From: Aporrectodea caliginosa
Lineage: Eukaryota; Annelida; Clitellata; Crassiclitellata; Lumbricidae
Length of the DNA stretch: 64,000 nucleotides
Direction: 5' to 3'
Assembly (NCBI GenBank): GCA_020284085.1
Contig: JACEVL010000003.1
Span: 390,692 to 454,691, forward strand
The notes under the pieces are model-generated. The model saw only the letters and a list, made by a program, of their open reading frames with translations, was not told the DNA's origin and made no database searches. Positions within the stretch are counted from its first letter, which is position 1; every line of letters begins with the position of its first letter. Below are positions 32,581 through 42,403 of this stretch, piece after piece. The position numbers were made by a program, and so were the translations under genes.

Positions 32581-32939
32581 ATAGACCTCGTACATATGCT
32601 AAACCTGCTTAAACTAATTTTTTGATCGGTTGTTGTGTGAAAGTCATAATAACAGTTACTGTCCTAATTGTTTGTGGCACAGGATATAATTATATAGTTA
32701 CAATATTGAACTTGTACCACTTTGTGATGAGTATGCTATTGATATACATCTACAATGTAGCTACGTTAGATCACAGAAATGATCATCTCATGTATACGCC
32801 AGTTTTGCATCTGTGTATAGGCCCTACCTATTTTTTGTTTTTGCACTTTCTAGCTTCGTGGTGAATAAAGCAGATACATATGAACTCTATAATCTGCATG
32901 CAGTTGACGAATTATTAATATTTGTGTATTCTCTGTCCC

Positions 32940-33225
32940 CATGCAGGGGCGGATCCAGGGGGCCAATCCAGCCATGGCCCCCATTTGAAATTTACACAGG
33001 GCGTGGCCCCCCCATCGCCAAGTAGACAATGTTCACTCTGTGATCTTTCGTGCAGAAAAGAAATAAATGAATAAAATATATTATTTTTATACAACTAAGT
33101 AGCTTCTCTCGAGTGTTGTCTTTCAAATTTCAAAATATCAATGCCACTGGGGGCGCTTCTGAAAGGCTTATGCTGTGGGAAGCGTTTTATAAAGGATCAA
33201 ATACAATACAATACAATATCTTAAG
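32940..33225. mobile_element. hAT-like end and LINE 3' tail
   Basis: CAGGGGCGGATCCAGGGGG at 32944 is a hAT-like terminus without a partner. At about 33140-33215, GGGGCGCTTCTGAAAGGC, GCGTTTTATAAAGG and an ATACA repeat form the same LINE 3' end as the complement of 58680. Confidence 0.5.
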
Positions 33226-33454
33226 GCTTATGGCAATCTTGAAAATTGAACGTATTTTCTAGGTTTTATATTAATTTCAATAAATGTCTGGTTTCCTACT
33301 ACTGTCTGCAGTCAAACTCAAAGACGACTCAAGCAACATCTTAGCTACGAGTAACATCTGCTTTCTATCAGTTTTGAAATAATAGAGCAATTTGTTCACA
33401 ATCATGACAACCTAAAATGCAACCATTGCAGTGTGGAAATTCAAAAAATTTTAA

Positions 33455-33600
33455 GTGGGGAGGGGCACATCCCCCTCCCCATACCCCTCCCCCTGCTCGG
33501 CGCTGCGCGCCTCAACGGTCGTCCTTCGGACGCCCATTTGCCCCCCCCCTTTTATAAACTTTCTGTCCCCGTCCCTGTCCAAAGTTATGTACAGATTTTG
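33455..33600. other. C-rich transposon-like patch
   Basis: CCCCTCCCC runs and CGGACGCCCATTTG, similar to the inner right end of the hAT element at 57433-57893. The frame at 33433-33636 follows base composition only. Confidence 0.4.
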
Positions 33601-33683
33601 CCTCTGGACATAGGCCTACATGTTATTGCGCTTTAATATATTCGCCCATTGTAGCATATCGTTTGAGCATCAATCCAACTTCT

Positions 33684-34200
33684 ACTTCTTCATCATCATC
33701 ATCAGTTCCTAACGCCAGCCATTTGGCGGCGATGGGTACGGATAAATGACCTCCATTGTTCTCAGTCTTTTGTCAGGTCTTTTCTAATCTTGTTTTTCGC
33801 ATGTCCAAGTGATGTGATGTCTTCATTTATATTGTCTATTCAGCATAGTCTTGGTCTGCCTTTGTTTCTTTTCGCTTAGAATCTTGCATGTAGTGCATTT
33901 TGTGGAATTCGGTCAAATGGTAACCTCTCTACATGTCCAAACCATCGGAGTCTTCGTTGAACAACTTTGTCTAGCAGGGTTGTTTGGATACCTAATGCTT
34001 GTCTAATCATTCTAATGTCATCGTTTCTTATTTTCTGTAGTCTTGAAATCCCTGCTATCATCCGTAGCCAACTCATTTCTGCTGTAAGAATTCTTTTCTA
34101 ATCTTGTTTTTCGCATGTCCAGCATTCCGAAACGTATCAGATAATCGGTTGTATCATCGTCTCGTATATTTTTTATCTTGGTTGTGTCGCGTGCTACCAT
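33684..34200 (-). pseudogene. LINE RT C-terminal domain remnant
   Basis: The complement carries LDKVVQRRLRWFGHVERLPF and RIPQNALHARF, then (after a stop) KGRPRLC, DNINEDITSLGHAKNKI and WRSFIRTHRRQMAGVRN. This is the classic LINE C-terminus with the RLRWFGHV and GRP..RW blocks. It is followed by a (GAT)n tail at 33684. A related tail is at 62163. Confidence 0.8.
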
Positions 34201-34583
34201 GACCGCGTCCTGCCAACTCGATCGAGGAGAGCTAAAGCGGAGCTAATCTCATCCCCTGCACGACGCTCATGGCGGTTTAACGGGATAGGGTGAAGTGAGG
34301 GCTAGGAGCTAGCAGACTGGTCTGGCAGACAGTGTTGTTCAGTAATTGAAATACATGTAATTGAATTACGTAATTGAATTACAAGTTCCATAATTGTAAT
34401 TGTAATTGAATTACATTTTAAGTCCAGTAATTGTAATTGTATTTCAAAATTACAATATTGCATGTAATTTGTAATTGAATTAAGTGTAAATTACAAATTA
34501 CTTTCATAAAGTCAGCAAAGATGACAGCCTGCCAGGTTGACCCGGACCACCCGTTTAATTGAATAAACTCCTCTGCATTATGA

Positions 34584-35082
34584 TTGAACCCGTCCAAGAC
34601 TAAATTCATCTGGCTAGGCACTCGGAAACAGGTTGCTAAACTTGACTTTACTGCTCTTACGTCTGAATTCCCTCATTATGTCTTCTCAACCACGGTTCGT
34701 GACCTCGGCGTCCAGCTGGACCAAGAGCTCACTTTTACTCCACTTCTTCATCGTCTTGCTCGGGACTGCTATAATTACCAGCTGCGCCAGCTTCGTACTG
34801 TTACCCGCTCGCTTACATCTGCTGCCAAACTTACTCTAGTGCATTCCTTCATCACAGCTAGGCCTAGTCTTGACTATTGCTCATCGCTCTACTTTGGCCT
34901 CCCATCTAGCCGCATAGCATGCTTGGAAGTTGGACCGAGTCTTGCGCTCTGCAGCGCGACTCATTGGGCAAATTCCAAAGTATGGTCACGTCTCCAGCTA
35001 GCCTACATGCTGGAGGTCCTCCACTGGCTCCCTATCTGCCTGAAGAGGCGCTATATAAATTCCCGAATGAATGAATGAATAA
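34584..35082 (+). pseudogene. 5'-truncated CR1/Jockey-type LINE inside the hAT element
   Basis: A 164-codon frame carries NPSKTKFIWLGTRKQ, TTVRDLGVQLDQELTFTPLL, QLRQLRTVTRSLTSAAK and RPSLDYCSSLYFGLP (the RLDYCNSLL block). It is frame-disturbed after IACLE, then MLEVLHWLPICLKRR, and runs into GGCGCTATATAAAT and an AATG repeat tail at 35068-35082. The region upstream of the RT thumb is absent, a typical truncated LINE insertion. Confidence 0.8.
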
Positions 35083-35228
35083 TTGCCAACATTATTCTAT
35101 ACTTTACACCCCTCTACAACCTTACAGCACACTTTGGTTTGATAGACCCCAATGGCTGACCATCATTATCAGACTATCCATGCAGTCATTCTTAGCTAGC
35201 TTAAAGCGGCTGCCTACAGAAAACAGAG

Positions 35229-35364
35229 CTTCCATCTTCAGCTCCAGTTGAGCATCTCATTAGCACTGCTGGAGAAATTGACTCACTCACCCAGGCGCAA
35301 TCAACTAAGTTCTCTAACAGACTATCATTTTGAAAAATTCTACTCCTAAAAATTAAAATAAACT
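35229..35364 (+). pseudogene. hAT transposase C-terminal dimerisation relic
   Basis: Reads LPSSAPVEHLISTAGEI, then DSLTQAQSTKFSNRLSF, a stop, and KILLLKIKINYN. LP.SS.PVER.FS.AG.I ... R..L....E.L..L..N is the signature of the hAT C-terminal dimerisation domain. The Arg after PVE is lost (His) and a stop interrupts it. The orientation agrees with the element's ends. Confidence 0.8.
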
Positions 35365-35714
35365 ATAACTTGTTTTAATGGATCAGAATTGTAAATCGTA
35401 TTTTGGATAGGTGACAAACTTATAATACAATTGAATGTATATATTACAATTTATATAGGGCATTGGCCCATTTGATGTTTTAGTTTAAAAATAGAGTAAA
35501 TTAAAAATTATCAAAAAAGTTTTAAATCATTTGCCAATTTTAAAGCAATAATTTAAAAGTAATTGGTAATTGAATTACAATCAAAATGTAAATGTAATTC
35601 AATTACTTTCACAATCAAGTAATTGTAATTGTAATTGAATTACATTTCCAAGCATGTAATTGCAATTATAATTGAATTACATTTGCAATGTAATTGATAC
35701 AACACTGGGCAGAC

Positions 35715-36517
35715 GGGTGACCAACCCGTCGGAATTCTCGGGTGCATGAGGCTACCTTGGTTCTTCTATAATCTTATCACCAGGACTTAATTCTACATTA
35801 CCAGATGGCCAGGGAGTGTAAGGCGGACATCCTCTACCCGGGGTTCCGATCTGGAAACAGCCGATTGTTCGGATCGACCAGGGTTCGAACATTCCCGCTT
35901 GCGACCTATTCTTATTCTTCCTTCTAACGCCGCTCTCAGAGACGCATTCTGGGATTGTAATTGTAATACCTGAGCCCGTAGCTAAGCATTGGATTCTGGT
36001 TCTGGAGAGGGGTAATCTCTTCTGGTCTCTCTTTCAGAAACCAAAGAACTTAGGCTATTACCTCATCCTCACCTTGTTCTGTTTCAGCTTCTATAGCGCC
36101 TAAGACTCACATCAGGCATGTGTCCGGCTTAGCCAACAAACATCTTTCTTTATTGACATGTTTGTGATTAAACAAATTATATTGATTCGAATGACAAGAG
36201 TTCGTCGTAATTAAGGGTTTTACATGAAATAAAGCTTAATTCGGAATTATACGTCTTCTGTGAATTACAGGTCTTCTACTATATCATTAACTAGATGTTT
36301 GCCCGTCCTAGGACGGCTAAAAAACAATTTTGAAATATGTTTTTCACTCCCCTCGCACTCCCAACACCCTCTCCTACAACCCCCACACCTCCCTTTCCAT
36401 CTCATCCTCTCCCTTCATGTCCAACCTCTTCCCTCCCTCCCCTTCCTAACACTCCCCTCCTTCACACTCTCCCCATTCTCTTCCTTACTCTACCCTACCC
36501 TGAGCGTGTTTGTGAGT
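35715..36517. other. Intergenic, no gene seen
   Basis: A B-box-like AGGGTTCGAACATTCC near 35880 is not accompanied by an A box. 36340-36500 is C-rich with proline-coding frames that I do not trust. Confidence 0.4.
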
Positions 36518-36650
36518 AGCTGGGCGAGAAGCAGTCTCCATAGTTCTCGCGTAAACTACTTCTGACAGTATCGCGCAAACAGATGACTAAACAAACCGGA
36601 TCTTTAGAAAAGCTGTTTTTCTGGTATTAACCACACTTATATACGAGACA
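36518..36650. repeat. Left arm of a long inverted repeat
   Basis: Its complement matches 43290-43440: TTTGTTTAGT.ATCTGTT, GCGCGATACTGTCAGAAG, GAACTATGGAGAC. The arms lie outside the 5.7-kb hAT insertion. Confidence 0.65.
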
Positions 36651-36708
36651 TCAAACTTCGAGACCGAGACAGTGGGGTCCGAAACTGAGACGAGACACAA
36701 GGTCCGAG
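36650..36708. repeat. GAGACCGAGAC repeat family, copy 1 (left part)
   Basis: Split from its right part (42404-43560) by the 5.7-kb hAT insertion. The unbroken relative is 51785-52500. Confidence 0.8.
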
Positions 36709-36716
36709 CAGTGGCG

Positions 36717-37193
36717 TAAGTAAGTATATCTTTTATTATACCAATTGCTAACCGCATTTTGGTTTACAAGAGAATCACATTTATGTGTTGGGCTAACCTA
36801 ACATGTCATAAAAGTTTTGGTGTGCTATCTATCCTCGGCATTAAACGCATGCGTAAATCATCCGCAATATAAATGTTTTACGTGCCAGAGTGTCCGCTTG
36901 TGGTATTACCCTATTGTGGGCTCGTGGGCGCAGTAGGTATGGGGTATGTTTTATCTGGGGCAGTAGTCCGTGTAGAATGTGCGATGGGTTGTTCAGAACG
37001 TCATTGAAGAGGCGGGTGTCTGCAGTCGCGTACAGTTGTTCGACATCCTGGGCTGGGTCGGATAAATACCCTGCTCGAACTAGTCGACGCATCGTTGTTT
37101 GGAGTCGTGCTCGTTCCCTCTGCCCGACAAAACCCCACCAGGCCGGAGCCGCATATAGCATTCTCGCTACCGTTGTTGCCTTGGTAACAACCT
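36717..37193 (-). pseudogene. LINE 3' fragment (YAAPAWWGF family)
   Basis: The complement reads MLYAAPAWWGFVGQRERAR, then RLVRAGYLSDPAQDVEQLY, LFNDVLNNPSHILHGLLP, YLLRPRAHNRVIP and LARKTFILRMIY: the end of a non-LTR RT ORF, 106 codons open. The 3' end carries a (TTAC)n tail at 36717-36727, as does the sister copy at 46640. It lies immediately inside the left hAT end. Confidence 0.85.
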
Positions 37194-37354
37194 AGCCGGG
37201 GGGCATAATTGCCCTATGTGTATACAGAGAACCACTATAGCTTCAAAACTCGCCTCCCATTGGTTGAAGTTGTCACGTGACTCTACCGACAATTCATCGT
37301 GACCTGACCTATTTTAAACGCTCTTTGAAATTGATTGTTTACAAGCTAAATAAG

Positions 37355-37636
37355 ATGGCAGCTGCCATTGAGAATTTATTCGGCGATTGTTGTTTTGAGA
37401 GTGAGGTGGTCGAGGTGACGGATTTAGCTCCTGGTGGAGATGCGCTAAGCTGCAAGTTTATTATTCGTGCATCTTTGGCGTCGGAGTCTGAAGCCATACA
37501 ATGGCTTTCTTACTTTAAAGTGAGAACGAGCACGAATTGGGTATCTCGTGCTGGTCAAAGGAAACTGGCGGATGGGAAATACGCGAGATTTCTGTTCAGC
37601 CGTGATTACGTCTGCCATCACAGTCAGAAGAGAAAG
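37355..37636 (+). CDS. MULE-borne gene, exon 1
   Basis: ATG at 37355 in a good context (AAGATGGC). The open frame continues from 37277 but the upstream part falls next to the TIR. Reads MAAAIENLFGDCCFESE, then ALSCKFIIRASLASESEAI and WLSYFKVRTSTNWVSRAG, ending KYARFLFSRDYVCHHSQKRK with donor AAG|GTGAG at 37637. The Cys-His-His region begins a zinc-binding module completed by exon 2 (C-G-C ... H-S-H). The arrangement matches the N-terminal DNA-binding part of ZSWIM/FAR1-like MULE proteins. Domestication cannot be judged from one copy. Confidence 0.65.
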
Positions 37637-38142
37637 GTGAGATTACCGAATTTTCATGGAATTGCATAGGCCTACTGAGACATATGCAACTGAAGGTTGT
37701 AAAAAGTTAACAGTAGTCCGACGTGTGAAATTGATCTAAGGGTTGAGGGTTAGAAGCATGCACAGAAACAAACTTTATGGGATTTATGTTAAGGTCTTGT
37801 TTGTATATTATAATTTGTGATTATCTAAAATTCATTGTGATAATTATCCTTAAACGTTTAAGAAGTAATCTTATGGCATGGTTTAGGAACTCATCTTTGG
37901 TTAAATAGGCCTAGATTTTAAGGAATCAGTAAGTTTCTTGTAGTCTGTATATGGATATTTATCCTCAGATGCTTATCATTTGACTAATGGCTTTTAAGCT
38001 TAGTATCTTAAACATGTTGTAACTATACCTTTGAATTTCTTAAAGTAGTGATATAATCAGGATAATAATATGACTTATTATTATAATAACATTACAGTTT
38101 GACGTAAGTATTAACGTGATGTACTGTTGATGCGATTTACAG

Positions 38143-38368
38143 CTGTCAACAAGCAAGAAGTCATGTGGCTGCGAAGCGACACTGTCAATCCGTGTCAAGA
38201 AGAACACGCCAGATGTTCTGCGCCATGACGAACATGCACGACGCGGTTTCTTTGGTGTCATCAGCGTGGACAACAGGCATAGTCACCTGCTGCACAATGC
38301 CGAGGCTCTGCATTGGCTAAAGAGATCTGAAGAAACCAAATCCACTTTCCTCGAGTACTTCAGTAGTG
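38143..38368 (+). CDS. MULE-borne gene, exon 2
   Basis: Acceptor TGCGATTTACAG (AG at 38141-38142), phase 0 as exon 1 requires; donor AGTG|GTTAGT at 38369. Reads LSTSKKSCGCEATLSIRVK, then RGFFGVISVDNRHSHLLHN and AEALHWLKRSEETKSTFLEY. C-G-C and H-S-H complete the likely zinc ligands of the FAR1/FLYWCH-like finger. The AEAL.(F/W)L....T...F..YF block normally leads into 'GMTP..A' and the MULE transposase domain. After a phase-1 donor no such exon follows before the right TIR at 39470, so the catalytic part is missing. Confidence 0.65.
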
Positions 38369-39460
38369 GTTAGTTTACTACATTATACTATTGGTCTAAG
38401 GTTTATTAGGCTGATGATTTGAGTCCCTTTCAATAGTTTTAAATACCTGTGAAGATCTTGCTTGTTTTATTAGTATTGTAGCAATAGTCATTCTGCAGAC
38501 ATATTTGCTCATCTTAACTGTTTCTTCTTTATTTATTTTCTTTATTATCTATTTTTTAGATTGAAATGTTTCTTTTTCAATATTTATTGTGCTAAATATT
38601 TCTTTAACTGTATATGCTGTATTTTGTCCTTTGCTTGGTGTCTATTTCTAGTAGTATTTGGTTTTGTAAGCCACATTGAGAAATTTGTAATTTATATATT
38701 ACGTGCTTCACTAATGCTTGTGAATTCATTTGAACACTTTGAGTAGCCTACTTAGCAAAATGTCAAGTCATTGCTAAAACAGTCATTTTTTACGTCTGAA
38801 CTTATAACGGTTCTGTGCGGTTAAGGTTTGGATTAATAACTGTCTTTGCTGCCAATGTCTTTACTGTTCATTTGATAAATACGTTTGTTTAATATGCAAA
38901 CAATCACATAAACTTTTTACTATTTTTCCTGTAATGCTTTAAAATACTGAGTATGTTGAAAGAAATATCAGTGATGTTAATCCTTGTCCTTGAATTAGTA
39001 ACAATGGTCTCTTGGCTTCTTATGCCATGATAGCTACAAGTTATCATAGCTACACGTAACCATAGTTTCGCAAAGACTGTAGGCCTAAATACAGTCACAC
39101 AATAATTATTATTCTTATAAATTGTTCAGTAATTAACAGCAAGGAAAACAGTGCCTCACTCGATAGGACACTGCGATTATCATAATTTTGCACGAGGCTA
39201 CGAGCCCAGCGCACTCCCAACCTCCCAGGGCCTTGCGCTAGCTCGCGTACTCGAGGCATAGTACTCGAGCCTATAGCCACAACCGAATCAGATTTGTCTC
39301 ACGTGCATTACAGGGAAATAAACGCTATTATGATGACTTTTATGGACTAGCTTGAAATAACTTCACTCTGTTCTAAAGCAAAGTAGGAGTGCTGCCAGTT
39401 GAAGGAACAGCGTAATGTCAACCAATGAGAGCCAAGAGTTACGGGAATTAGAACGCTTTG
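38369..39460. other. MULE interior without recognised exons
   Basis: AT-rich. A frame at 38561-38746 is hydrophobic by composition. No DDE transposase block is seen. Confidence 0.4.
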
Positions 39461-39611
39461 GTTTAGTTTTGGTTCTCTGTATACACATAGGGCAATTATG
39501 CAGCCGGGGGCCCTTGGACACTCTAAGCTTGGGGGCCCTTACCCATTATGTATGTATGTACGTATATAATTGAACATGTATATTGGGCTATTTCAAGATA
39601 TGTACCCTGAG

Positions 39612-39971
39612 CAGGAGTGCAAAAAACAAGTTTTTTCAAAATGAAAAGTTTTTTCAAAATTTATTTTGTTTTTGTTTTTTGTTTTTAAGATTTCCTATTT
39701 CGGACCATAACACTCATAAACATGGCTTGATACCGTTCAAATTAATCAGATGCATTTAATTGAAATTAACTAGAACAGTAGATCCTTAGAATGTCATTAA
39801 ACGAAATTAACCAAGACCATACAACACTTGCCAAGAGAGTTGAAGAGACGCAAATTGTGTCATTTCTAATTTCTAAATTTGTAAAAAAAACAAAAAAACA
39901 AAATTTGCGGTTTGGGGGTTTTAAAAAACACAAAAAAACAAAAACAAAAAACCAAGCCATTTACAGCCCTG
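39612..39971. mobile_element. hAT-type MITE, diverged sibling of 613-930
   Basis: Shares with 613-930 the order TTTTTCAAAATGAAAAGTTT, ATAACACTCATAAACATGGC, TTCAAATTAATCAGATGCAT, CTTGCCAAGAGAGTTGAAGA and the end CAGCCCTG. No convincing TSD remains (4 of 8). The interior A-rich phases create the Lys/Asn frames. Confidence 0.8.
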
Positions 39972-40203
39972 ACTCAGCCTTAAGGCGCTCTCTGATGTTA
40001 AATGTCATTACGAACGAATATATTGGTTCTATGACATTTAATACCGCGACACTTAATACCGCGACAGTTAATACCGGACAGTTAATCCCGACGACAATTA
40101 ACCTTTACCACTCCTAATATTTTTTCGCGCCAGCCCCTCCAGCTCCGAATAAAATTGCAGTAAATACGACGTAACAACATACTGTCTAACATATCAAGGT
40201 CCA

Positions 40204-40471
40204 ATGTATGTATGTATGTATGTAACTATGTATGTATGTATATTTGTACGTATATATGTATATATGTATATATATGTATGCATATATATGTATGTATATA
40301 TGTATATATATATATATTTATATATGTGTATATATATGATTATATACTTATATATGTATATATGTATAAAATGTATATATATATGTATATGTATGTGTAT
40401 ATATATATATGTATATATATATGTATATATATACATATATACATACATATATATGCATATATATATATGTA

Positions 40472-40505
<34 letters not shown>

Positions 40506-40935
40506 CATGTGTGTATATATATATGGTATATATATGTATATATATGTATATATATGTATATATATGTATATATATGTATATATATGTATATATATGTATA
40601 ATTGCATATATATATGTATATATATGTATGTATATAAATGTATGTTATGTATGTATGCATGTATGTATATGTATATATATGAATATATATGTATATATAT
40701 ATGTATACATATATATATATGTATATAGATGTATATATATGTATATATGTATGTATGTATGTATGTGTATATATGTATATATGTGTATATATGTATGTAT
40801 GTATATATGTATATGTATATATATATTTATGTATGCACATATGTATATATATGTAAGTATACATAGAAACATGTACGTGCATACATACATACATACATAC
40901 ATACATACAATCATACATATATACATACATACATA
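40204..40935. repeat. (TATG)n/(TATA)n microsatellite, about 730 bp
   Basis: An almost uninterrupted TATG, TATATG and CATA tract. All Tyr/Ile/Met-rich frames here, on both strands, are repeat artefacts. Confidence 0.97.
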
Positions 40936-41462
40936 GGAGCTCCTATAGTGTCTTCACAAACTAATGTCCGCCTAGGCCGGACATAGGAGTAAAGCCGGTT
41001 TTATATTTGTCCGGTCACAGCGGCCACTGGAGTGGTAAAGGTTAATCCCGACGATATTAATACCGCGACACTTGATACCACGACACCACGACAGTTAGTA
41101 CCTGACAAATAACTTAATCCCGACGACATTCTATCTCAACGACATAATAATTATAATCACACGAGTGTTCCTTCCCCCGACATTTAATGCTAAAAGTAAA
41201 AAAAGTGTTAGGCCTACTTCAGTAAAATTCTGTACAGCAATAGTCAACCTTGAGATGAGACATTGCACGAGGGAAAACCAAGATTTCGGTTTTACCGTAT
41301 GCCGCAACCGCTTCTTCCGCTCGTTTCTGCAGCGTTGAATACATCTTTTGGAAGGATGAATGTTTATTTCTATGACGACCTCGTGTTGTCAAAGAGCTTT
41401 ACAGTGAAACGATGACGATTTGATACAACACCAAGACGTGGTTCCGTTGGCATTGTCGCGAT

Positions 41463-41498
41463 GCATGGTATATTCATACTACTATGAATATACCATGC
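41463..41498. repeat. Perfect 16-bp inverted repeat, 4-bp loop
   Basis: GCATGGTATATTCATA / TATGAATATACCATGC around CTAC. Confidence 0.85.
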
Positions 41499-42403
41499 TA
41501 CTATAGCCAACATTTGCATCCATAGTCACTGAAATTTAAATCTCACAAAATTTCATTGAGCACCTTTAAAGCCCGAGACTCACCTTTATATATTGACAAT
41601 AGTCGTACAAATAGTCATACTTCTGTGTACAGGTATTTGCTACAGGTATTAAAGGTCTGTGGTATTAAGTGTCGCGGTATTAATATCGTCGGGATTAATT
41701 GTCGTCGGGATTAACTGTCCGGTATTAAGTGTCGCGGTATTAAGTGTCACGGTATTAAGTGTCCTGCTACCAATATATTAGGCTTACATCAGTTAGCCAA
41801 ACAGTGCACAGTAAGCTGAAAGAGTCACCAGTGACGCTACTGTGGCACTGCCTACACATTAATGTAGTGAACATGTAGTCTGAAGTTCCTCACGAATTTG
41901 ACTATTCTAGCTTTCTGTTCGCAAATGTGTCTATCAAGTCCTTTCGGCATTTAAGAAGCTGAAAGGAGCATTAGAACAGAAATTCGTCAAGAGCTGCAGA
42001 CTTGTGGAATGGTTTGGATGATTGTAGGCCTACTGTCTCAGTGGGCACAATCACAGCTTTTAAAAGGAAGCTAGGAAAATTGGGCTAAAATGGAAAATTA
42101 AGCATGTTCCAAGTTAAATTTCAGTGGTTTTAAAACAGACCAAGCGTCTTCTAAAACACTTAAAACTCTTGTTATGTTTAGTCATCAATATTTAAGTTAT
42201 GAAATTCACTAGATGTCTTTTCTTTACATCATGTAACTGAAAAGCATTATTTACATAATGTGACATTTTCCCTAATAATTATTGTCACAGGAAAACGGAC
42301 AAAAAGTGCATGAAATTTTTCAGTTTTAAAAGCTTGGGGGCCCTTTGGACCTCGGGGGCCCCTGGACTTTGTCCACCCTCGTTATATGGCTGTTACGCCA
42401 CTG

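Larger units (their letters stand above)
34323..35714 (+). mobile_element. Degenerate hAT transposon, 1.38 kb, with nested LINE fragment
   Basis: The element spans 34331-35706. Its ends read AGTGTTGTTCAGTAATTG and (complement) AGTGTTGTATCAATTAC. The flanks TGGCAGAC (34323-34330) and GGGCAGAC (35707-35714) agree at 7 of 8 bases. Subterminal GTAATTGAATTAC / AATTGTAATT motifs are dense at 34340-34500 and 35550-35700, as expected for transposase-binding subterminal repeats of hAT elements. It contains a LINE piece (34584-35080) and a transposase relic (35229-35364). Confidence 0.8.
37194..39510 (+). mobile_element. MULE-type transposon, 2.3 kb, 32-bp TIR, 9-bp TSD
   Basis: The element spans 37203-39501. 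Both ends are GCATAATTGCCCTATGTGTA plus TACAGAGAACCA, 32 bp perfectly inverted. A further CATTGGTTGA match follows inside both ends. Flanking AGCCGGGGG is present on both sides (37194-37202 and 39502-39510). A 9-bp duplication with long inverted ends is diagnostic of Mutator-like elements. It carries two spliced exons of a DNA-binding protein but no recognisable MULE transposase core, so it looks like an internally deleted or gene-carrying derivative. Perfect TIRs and TSD indicate a young insertion. Confidence 0.85.
40020..41795. mobile_element. Foldback element with phrase-repeat arms
   Basis: The left arm (40020-40110) repeats TTAATACCGCGACA, then GGACAGTTAATCCCGACGAC. The right arm (41640-41795) is its inverted form (TCGTCGGGATTAACTGTCC, GGTATTAAGTGTCGCG). 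An extra direct block lies at 41040-41140. AATATATTGGT bounds both ends in inverted orientation. It contains the large TATG microsatellite. Confidence 0.65.

Noticed and set aside
30654..33150. hAT element from CAGTGGCGTA (30654) to GCCACTG (33137)
   Set aside because: Ends agree over only a few bases and the 8-bp flanks (GACATACA and GGGGCGCT) do not match.
40194..40936. Long Tyr/Ile/Met-rich frames up to 196 codons
   Set aside because: TATG/TATA microsatellite; no start context, no non-repeat part.
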